Positions 15,221-20,549 of a DNA stretch of 20,549 bases are shown here, piece after piece. Location: the NCBI GenBank assembly GCA_031265345.1, contig JAISCU010000096.1, positions 1 through 20,549 on the forward strand, written 5' to 3'. The DNA comes from Bifidobacteriaceae bacterium (GTDB lineage: Bacteria; Actinomycetota; Actinomycetes; Actinomycetales; WQXJ01). Made by a program: the position numbers and the translations under genes. The notes under the pieces were generated by a model, which had not been told where the DNA came from, made no database searches, and saw nothing but the letters and a program-made list of their open reading frames with translations. Within the stretch, counting starts at the first letter, position 1, and each line of letters starts with the position of its first letter.

Positions 15221-18200
15221 TTACGCGACCGCATGGGCTGTGTCCGCTCCCGCCGTCCCGGTCGACGATGCCGCCTGCCCGTCCGCCCGCGCCGCGCCTG
15301 GCACGCGCGCCACGAGGTCCGCGATCAGGGCGCTCAACCACCGGACCAGGTCCACGCCGGCCATGGCCGGATCGCCCAGCCGGTTGCTCGCGCGCGGGGC
15401 GGGCACCAGGACCGTCCGGGTCGCCGGTTTGATGACCGTTCCATGGGCGGTGCGCTGCAGCCACAGTTGCTGCGATTCGGCCAGCGCGCACGGCGCCAGG
15501 CGGATGAACTTGCCTTGCGACGCGATCTGGGTGAGCCCGGCCGCGCGCGCCTGGAGCCGCAGTTCGGCGACCTCGAACAAGGCCTCGACCGGCTCGGGAA
15601 TGGGTCCGTAACGGTCGGTGAGCTCGTCCGCCACGGCCTGCAAGTCCTTGGACGATGCCGCTTGCGAGAGTTTCGCGTAAGCCTCCAGCCGCAACCGGTC
15701 CCCGTCCACGTAGGAATCGGGAATGTGGGCGTTGACCGGGAGCTCGATCTGCACTTCGGTGAGCGCTTGGTCCTCGACCCCTTTGGCGGCGGCCACAGCC
15801 TCCGCCATCATGCGCAGGTAGAGGTCGAAGCCGACACCGGCGATGTGGCCCGATTGCTCGCCGCCGAGCAGGTTCCCGGCGCCCCTGATCTCCAGGTCCT
15901 TCAACGCCACCTGCATCCCGGCGCCGAGCTCGGATTGCGCGGCGATGGTCGACAGGCGGTCATGCGCGGTCTCGGTCAGGGTCTTCCCGCGGTCGTAGAA
16001 GAAGTAGGCGTAAGCCCGCTCTTTGCCCCGGCCCACTCTTCCGCGCAACTGGTGCAGTTGCGCCAGGCCGAACTTGTCCGCGCTGTCCACGATCAAGGTG
16101 TTGGCGTTGGCGATGTCCAGGCCGGTCTCCACGATGGTGGTGCACACCAGGATGTCGTACTGCTTCTCCCAGAAATCGACCATGACCTTCTCGAGCTGGT
16201 TCTCCCGCATCTGCCCGTGGGCTATGGCGATCCTGGCCTCCGGCACCAACTGGGCGAGCCCGGCCGCCACCCGGTTGATCGATTGGACCCGGTTGTGGAC
16301 GTAGAAGACCTGGCCCTCGCGGAGCAATTCACGCCTGATGGCGGCGGTGATCTGACCCGGCGTGCTCGGCCCCACGTAGGTCAGCACCGGATGGCGTTCC
16401 TCCGGCGGCGTGGTCAACGTGGACATCTGGCGGATGCCGCTGACGGCCATCTCCATGGTCCTGGGGATGGGCGTGGCGGACATCGCCAACACATCGACCT
16501 CCGGGCGCTGCGCCTTCAGGGTCTCTTTGTGCTCGACGCCGAAACGCTGCTCCTCGTCGATGATCACCAGCCCCAGGTCCTTGAAGCGCACGTCTCCGGT
16601 GATCAGCGAGTGCGTGCCGATCACCACGTCCACTTTCCCCTGTGCCAGGTCTTCCTTGGTCGCCCGGGCCTCCTTCGGTTTCTGGAACCGCGACAGCGCC
16701 CTGACCTCGACCGGGAACGGGGCGTAGCGGTCGGTGAAGGTCTCCATGTGCTGACGCACCAACAGCGTGGTGGGCGCCAGCATGGCCACCTGCTTGCCGT
16801 CCTGGACGGCTTTGAAGGCGGCCCTGACCGCGATCTCGGTCTTGCCGTAGCCAACGTCGCCGCAGATCAGGCGGTCCATTGGCGGCGTCTGTTCCATGTC
16901 GCCCTTGACCTCGTCGATGGTGGTCAGCTGGTCCGGCGTCTCGACGTAGGCGAAGGCGTCCTCCAGTTCGCGCTGCCACGGCGTGTCCGGGCCGAAGGCG
17001 AAGCCCTTGGTGGCCATGCGGGCGGCGTACAGGCGGATCAATTCCTCCGCCAGATGGGACACGGCCTGGCGGGCGCGGGCCTTGGTCTTCGCCCAGTCGG
17101 AGCCGCCGAGTTTGGACAGGGCCGGGTTCTCCCCGCCCACATACCGCGTCACCTGGTCCAGCGAGTCGGTCGGCACGTAAAGCTGGTCGCCCGGCTGGCC
17201 GCGCTTCGACGGGCCGTACTCGATCAGCAGGTATTCACGGGTGGACGCGTTCTCACCCGTGCCGATGGTCCGGTTGACCAACTCCACGAACCGGCCCACG
17301 CCGTGCTGCTCGTGGACCACCAGATCCCCGGCCGCCAGCTGCAGCGGGTCCACGGCGGCTTTGCGCCGCGAGGGCATCCGGCGCATGTCGCGCGTCGAGG
17401 CGCCCGACCGCCCGGTCAGGTCCTTCTGGCCGACCACCGCGAGTTTCAGCTCAGGCACGGCGAAACCGCTGCCCGATGCCGTGGTGACGAGCACGATCCC
17501 ACCGCTCGGCGCCGCTTCGTCAAAGTCCGCGACGAACCTGGCGGGGGCACCCTCGCCGCTGAGGCGTTCCGCCAGGCGCTTGGCCGGGCCGGCGCCCTCG
17601 GTTGTCAGCAGCACCCGCCAGCCGTCCTTGATCCAGGTCCGCAGTTGCTTGATGGCCGCCGAGACTTGGCCGTGGTAGTTGGTCAGCTCGCGGGCGCCGA
17701 GCGCGATCCTGACGGTGCGGTCGGGGTGCGCCGCTGGTTCCTTCACCGTTCCGGGCGCTCGGTCCTCGCCCGGATCGGCCGGGGCGTCCGGATCGACCGG
17801 GGCGCCCGGATCGTCCGGCAGGCCCATGGTCGAGGCGTTCCACCAGCCGCAGCCGATGGCCCGCGCTTCCTCATGCAACTGGTCCAGGGTCAGGAACGAG
17901 CCCTTGGCCAGATCGACCGGCGAATCCGCGCCGATCGCGGCCGCCTCCCAGGCGGCCTCCAAGAACTCGTCGGCGGTCGAGATCAAGTCCTCCGCCCGGC
18001 GCCGCAGCCGCTCGGGGTCGAGGAACAGCATCAACGACCCGCGCGGGGCCAGGTTCAGCACCGGCGTGAGCGAATCGGCCAAGACTGGGATCAGTGACTC
18101 CATGCCTTCGACGGCGATCCCCTGGCCCAGTTGATCGAGCATGTCGGTCAGTCCAGGCAGCACGCCCACCAGCGACCGCGCGCGGGCTTTGACCGCTGGG

Positions 18201-18979
18201 GTGAGCAGCAACTCGCCGCAGGCCGGGGCCCATAGGCCGTCCTCGACCAGATCCGACGACCGTTGGTCCAGGACCGCGAAATAACGGATCTCATCGACCT
18301 CGTCGCCCCAGAAATCGACCCGGACGGCATGGTCCTCGGTCGGCGGGAACACGTCCAGGATGCCACCGCGAACAGCGAACTCGCCTCGGCGCGTGACCAT
18401 GTCGACCCGGCTGTAGGCGAGCGCGGCCAAGCGGTCCGAGACAGCGGTCAGGTCGGCCTGGTCGCCGGTCCGCAGTCTGACCGGCTCAAGTTCTCCGAGC
18501 CCCGTCACCACCGGCTGGAGGACTGATCGCAGCGGCGTGATCAACAGTTCGATCGGTCCACGCCGACCGGCCGGTTCGGGATGCGCCAGACGCCGGAACA
18601 CCGCCGTGCGCCTGCCCAGGGTGTCCGCCCGCGGCGACAAGCGCTCATGCGGCAATGTCTCCCAGGCCGGGAGCACGGCGATGGAGTCTTGGTCCATCAT
18701 CGCGCCGGCCGCCTGGGCCAGTTCCTCGGCGGCGCTGGTCGAAGCCGTGATGACCACCACCGGCGGATGCGGGCCGGGCCGCTTGTGCGTCTTGCGGCGG
18801 ACCTGCGCCATGGTTCGGGCTATCGCCACGACCAGGGCCGGGCGCACACCTTCGACCGCCGCGATGTCGACGTGATCGGTCTGGGCGGCCTCCAGACCGG
18901 CCCGTTCCTTGACCCGCTCTAGCACCTGGGCCAGGCCCGCGTCCCGTGCCAGCAGCTGCGGCAAGTGGCTCAGCGTCAT
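15221..18979 (-). CDS. mfd: transcription-repair coupling factor Mfd
   Basis: This 1252-residue ATP-dependent translocase removes stalled RNA polymerase and recruits UvrA for transcription-coupled repair. The N-terminal third is the UvrB-like module (PAWETLPHERLSPRADTLGRR). The RNA-polymerase-interacting domain starts near residue 545 with GDLVVHEQHGVGRF. The translocase has Walker A GDVGYGKT at 707-714 (Lys713) and the Walker B box DEEQ at 808-811 followed by RFGVEHKE. It also has SATPIPRTMEMA, then VETGLDIANANTLIVD, QLRGRVGRG and the TRG segment. The C-terminal TRCF domain (VQIELPVNAHIPDSYV) is present. A 17-residue Asp/Pro repeat insertion (about 387-403) and an Ala/Thr-rich C-terminal tail are lineage-specific. 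The start overlaps the pth stop by 4 nt (ATGA). Confidence 0.97.
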   Translation of the reverse strand: MTLSHLPQLLARDAGLAQVLERVKERAGLEAAQTDHVDIAAVEGVRPALVVAIARTMAQVRRKTHKRPGPHPPVVVITASTSAAEELAQAAGAMMDQDSIAVLPAWETLPHERLSPRADTLGRRTAVFRRLAHPEPAGRRGPIELLITPLRSVLQPVVTGLGELEPVRLRTGDQADLTAVSDRLAALAYSRVDMVTRRGEFAVRGGILDVFPPTEDHAVRVDFWGDEVDEIRYFAVLDQRSSDLVEDGLWAPACGELLLTPAVKARARSLVGVLPGLTDMLDQLGQGIAVEGMESLIPVLADSLTPVLNLAPRGSLMLFLDPERLRRRAEDLISTADEFLEAAWEAAAIGADSPVDLAKGSFLTLDQLHEEARAIGCGWWNASTMGLPDDPGAPVDPDAPADPGEDRAPGTVKEPAAHPDRTVRIALGARELTNYHGQVSAAIKQLRTWIKDGWRVLLTTEGAGPAKRLAERLSGEGAPARFVADFDEAAPSGGIVLVTTASGSGFAVPELKLAVVGQKDLTGRSGASTRDMRRMPSRRKAAVDPLQLAAGDLVVHEQHGVGRFVELVNRTIGTGENASTREYLLIEYGPSKRGQPGDQLYVPTDSLDQVTRYVGGENPALSKLGGSDWAKTKARARQAVSHLAEELIRLYAARMATKGFAFGPDTPWQRELEDAFAYVETPDQLTTIDEVKGDMEQTPPMDRLICGDVGYGKTEIAVRAAFKAVQDGKQVAMLAPTTLLVRQHMETFTDRYAPFPVEVRALSRFQKPKEARATKEDLAQGKVDVVIGTHSLITGDVRFKDLGLVIIDEEQRFGVEHKETLKAQRPEVDVLAMSATPIPRTMEMAVSGIRQMSTLTTPPEERHPVLTYVGPSTPGQITAAIRRELLREGQVFYVHNRVQSINRVAAGLAQLVPEARIAIAHGQMRENQLEKVMVDFWEKQYDILVCTTIVETGLDIANANTLIVDSADKFGLAQLHQLRGRVGRGKERAYAYFFYDRGKTLTETAHDRLSTIAAQSELGAGMQVALKDLEIRGAGNLLGGEQSGHIAGVGFDLYLRMMAEAVAAAKGVEDQALTEVQIELPVNAHIPDSYVDGDRLRLEAYAKLSQAASSKDLQAVADELTDRYGPIPEPVEALFEVAELRLQARAAGLTQIASQGKFIRLAPCALAESQQLWLQRTAHGTVIKPATRTVLVPAPRASNRLGDPAMAGVDLVRWLSALIADLVARVPGAARADGQAASSTGTAGADTAHAVA
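17770..17818 (-). repeat. 18-bp tandem repeat inside mfd
   Basis: The plus-strand unit CCGGATCGRCCGGGGCGY occurs at 17770-17787 and 17788-17805, followed by a partial third unit. It encodes an Asp-Pro-x-Ala-Pro-x series at about Mfd residues 387-403. The length is a multiple of three, so changes in copy number would keep frame. It lies in a variable surface region before the RNA-polymerase-interacting domain. Confidence 0.8.
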
Positions 18980-19665
18980 CGGGACTCGTCCGTCCCCTCG
19001 GCGTCAGCGCCACCAGCGCCCTTGCCGGTCGCGCCCGCTGCACCGGCTTCCGCGTTCCCGGACGCCTTCGGACGGGTGTGGAAAGCCAACTGGGCGGCGT
19101 CTAGACCTTCGAGGACGACTCGTTCGACGGCATCGGCCGCCTTGTCCACCAACAACGCGACATCCGGGCGCTGCGAGGCCGGGAAATCATGCAAGACGTA
19201 GGTGACCGCTTCCTGACGACCGGGCGGGCGGCCCACCCCGCAGCGGACCCGGATGTAGTCCTTGGAGCCGAGCGCCTTCGAGATGTCCCGCAGCCCGTTG
19301 TGGCCGCCCTCTCCGCCGCCGCGCTTGAGGCGGATGTCCCAGGCGGGCAGGTCGATGTCGTCATGGACCACTATCAGCCGGTCCAATTCGACCCCGAAAT
19401 AGTCGGCGAGTTCAGCGGTGGGGCCGCCGGACAAGTTCATGAACGCCTGCGGCTTGGCCAGGACGGCGCGAGGGCCGGGGACGCCACCCGGCAACACGCC
19501 GATGCGGGCGGCAGCGGCCTGGGCGCGCCCCTGCGCCCGCGTGGCGAAAGACGCCCCGGCCCGCGCGGCCAGGACGTCCACCGCCATGAAACCGAGGTTG
19601 TGACGGTTGCGGGCATAGTCCGGCCCCGGATTCCCCAGGCCGATCACCAACCAGACGTCGCTCAC
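18976..19665 (-). CDS. pth: peptidyl-tRNA hydrolase
   Basis: This 229-residue enzyme cleaves peptidyl-tRNA released from stalled ribosomes, recycling tRNA. The key residues of the E. coli enzyme have clear counterparts: Asn12 in GLGNPG, catalytic His22 in NRHNLGF, Asn77 in KPQAFMNLSG, Asp102 in VVHDDIDL and Asn123 in GGGEGGHNGLRDI. RVRCGVGRP follows as expected. The protein is longer than typical Pth (about 190 residues) because of a Gly/Ala/Glu-rich, low-complexity C-terminal tail of about 30 residues. The start is GTG at 19665 with only a weak upstream site, so translation may depend on rplY, whose stop is 22 nt upstream. The rplY-pth pairing is typical of actinobacteria. Confidence 0.96.
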   Translation of the reverse strand: MSDVWLVIGLGNPGPDYARNRHNLGFMAVDVLAARAGASFATRAQGRAQAAAARIGVLPGGVPGPRAVLAKPQAFMNLSGGPTAELADYFGVELDRLIVVHDDIDLPAWDIRLKRGGGEGGHNGLRDISKALGSKDYIRVRCGVGRPPGRQEAVTYVLHDFPASQRPDVALLVDKAADAVERVVLEGLDAAQLAFHTRPKASGNAEAGAAGATGKGAGGADAEGTDESR

Positions 19666-19687
19666 AGTCCAACCACGGTACGCCGGA

Positions 19688-20275
19688 TCACTCCTCTTCG
19701 AGAGCCTCCGTGACCTCTGTCTCCTCGCTGACCGGCTCCTCGCTGCGCGGCGAGGTGACCGTGACCAGGTTCGTGGTCGGGTCGCCGACGGCCTCGACGC
19801 CCTCCGGCAGGTCCAGATTCGCGATCTTGATGGTGTCGCCGTCGTTCAGCCCCTCGACCGAGATCGAGATGACCTCCGGCACGTTGGTCGCCTCCGCGCG
19901 CACCAGCAGCTCCTGCGAGTCGAGGATCGCCAAACCGCTGGTCGGCTCGCCTTCGATGTGCAGGGGCACGGTCGCTTCGATCTTCTCGCCCCGCTGGACG
20001 ATCTGCAGGTCGACGTGCTCGATCACATCGGTGAGAGGGTTGCGCTGGATCTCGCGCGCGATGGTCAGCGTTTGCTTTTCCTCCAAGTCGATCGTCAGCA
20101 CGGCGTTGGCGTGCCTCAGCGCCAAGTAGGTCTCATGGCCCGGCAGCGAGATGTGGATCGGGGTGTCGCCGTGGGAATGCATGACCGCCGGGACCATTCC
20201 CGCCCGCCTTGTTCGCCGCGCGGCGCCCTTGCCGAACTCGGTTCGGGCTTGGACCTTCAGGATTGTTTCGGCCAT
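19688..20275 (-). CDS. rplY: ribosomal protein bL25 (TL5/CTC type)
   Basis: This 195-residue 5S-rRNA-binding ribosomal protein is of the long, two-domain TL5/CTC form. The N-terminal L25 domain begins ETILKVQARTEFGKGAARRTRRAGMVPAV and includes NPLTDVIEHVDLQ. The C-terminal beta domain has VPLHIEGEP, ..EVISISVEGLNDGDTIKIANLDLPEGVEAV and NLVTVTSP. An acidic tail rich in Glu ends the protein, common in actinobacterial members. An in-frame ATG at 20377 would add 34 residues that look non-coding. The ATG at 20275 has AAAGGAG 6 nt upstream and gives the family's normal start, so it is chosen. It is the first complete gene of the minus-strand string. Confidence 0.96.
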   Translation of the reverse strand: MAETILKVQARTEFGKGAARRTRRAGMVPAVMHSHGDTPIHISLPGHETYLALRHANAVLTIDLEEKQTLTIAREIQRNPLTDVIEHVDLQIVQRGEKIEATVPLHIEGEPTSGLAILDSQELLVRAEATNVPEVISISVEGLNDGDTIKIANLDLPEGVEAVGDPTTNLVTVTSPRSEEPVSEETEVTEALEEE

Positions 20276-20281
20276 GTTGGG

Positions 20282-20288
20282 CTCCTTT
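20282..20288 (-). promoter_or_regulatory. rplY ribosome-binding site
   Basis: AAAGGAG on the minus strand, 6 nt before the ATG at 20275, decides the rplY start against the upstream in-frame ATG at 20377. Confidence 0.85.
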
Positions 20289-20494
20289 GTCATTCGATCA
20301 GGGCCCTGGCGTGCAAGTCGATCACGGAGGTCTTCGCCCTCCCTCGCCAAGGCAACCGTGCCATGATAGCCGATCACCGGAGGTGGCGCCTGGCCCCAGT
20401 ACTTCGAGCGGCCTCCGGGGGACAGTTGTCGCGCGTCTTGCAGACGAGGGGGTCAGCACAAAGGAACGTCAAGCCGACCGTTGTCGAGGTCCGG
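20289..20494. other. leader region upstream of rplY
   Basis: I see no gene, tRNA or clear riboswitch here. TATCAT on the minus strand (within about 20360-20370) could be a -10 box, but no convincing -35 is at the right distance. A TTGACG lies further upstream without a matching -10. The rplY promoter therefore cannot be placed with confidence. Confidence 0.3.
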
Positions 20495-20549
20495 CTAGAC
20501 CCCGGTTTCGGCCGAATCCGGTGTGGCGGACGCGGCGCGCAGGTTCTCC
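20495..20549 (-). CDS. possible 3' end of an upstream gene (partial)
   Basis: On the minus strand a frame is open from the window edge and ends at TAG (20495-20497), reading ENLRAASATPDSAETGV. The Ala/Thr/Glu-rich composition resembles the unstructured C-terminal tails of other genes here. Seventeen codons are too few to identify it. In related genomes genes such as prs or glmU lie in this area, so one of these is possible. Chance openness in GC-rich DNA is the alternative. Confidence 0.35.
   Translation of the reverse strand, partial: ENLRAASATPDSAETGV
20502..20521. repeat. 20-bp near-perfect palindrome at the right edge
   Basis: CCGGTTTCGGCCGAATCCGG is self-complementary except for one pair. 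It lies within or just before the end of the possible partial gene, so it may be a terminator stem for that gene or a coincidence of GC-rich coding DNA. Confidence 0.4.

Noticed and set aside
14156..18097. 1313-codon open frame on the plus strand, antisense to mfd and its neighbours
   Set aside because: It is rich in Arg/Gly/His with no motif and lies opposite conserved genes with clear catalytic residues. Long antisense frames are expected in high-GC DNA.
20276..20377. 34-residue N-terminal extension of bL25 from the ATG at 20377
   Set aside because: The extension does not resemble L25, and the ATG at 20275 has a strong ribosome-binding site and the family's normal N-terminus.
20378..20549. 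tRNA gene near rplY
   Set aside because: No cloverleaf with acceptor, anticodon and T-arm consensus could be formed on either strand.

Overview
The window is high-GC DNA from an actinobacterium (phylum Actinomycetota). The evidence is heavy use of GC-ending codons, several GTG starts, a gene order rplY-pth-mfd-(SurA-type lipoprotein)-mazG that resembles the mycobacterial and streptomycete arrangement, and a sortase-anchored surface protein with an LPFTG signal. The genus cannot be read from the sequence. InlB-type repeats and a beta-glucosidase would suit a plant-polymer-rich, gut or anaerobic habitat, but that is inference.

Layout, left to right. Positions 1-239 hold non-coding 62-bp tandem repeats with an inverted partial copy at the left edge. 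A LacI-family-type operator (311-328) precedes a two-gene plus-strand operon: a YdhF-like aldo/keto reductase (373-1317) and a GH1 beta-glucosidase (1330-2745). A convergent intergenic region (2746-3084) carries four hairpin-forming elements. The next gene, on the minus strand, is a 2332-residue cell-wall-anchored surface protein (3085-10083). It is built from a glycine-rich beta-helix-like region, a 507-residue InlB/MucBP-type module present twice in tandem, a 278-residue Ig-like module present twice in tandem, and an LPFTG anchor. Its upstream region (10084-10735) has a weak promoter with a perfect 14-bp palindrome at the expected transcription start, a Crp/GlxR-type palindrome, and two 28-bp direct repeats of unknown role. 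The surface-protein gene is bracketed by two copies of one hairpin that share 32 identical bases (2840-2871 and 10691-10722).

The right half (10736-20275) is one compact minus-strand gene string: rplY, pth, mfd, a SurA-N-like lipoprotein, mazG, pntA, pntB. Neighbours overlap by 1-7 nt or lie at most 60 nt apart. It joins ribosome and translation quality control (bL25, peptidyl-tRNA hydrolase), transcription-coupled repair (Mfd), nucleotide-pool sanitation (MazG), a secreted lipoprotein, and the proton-translocating NAD(P) transhydrogenase that links NADPH supply to the proton gradient. The tail of a further minus-strand gene may enter at the right edge.

The parts least explained by known annotation are the nested duplications and probable regulation of the surface protein, the shared hairpins that flank it, and the two unfamiliar repeat families (1-239 and 10549-10613). 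No defence system, CRISPR array, insertion sequence, rRNA or tRNA was seen.
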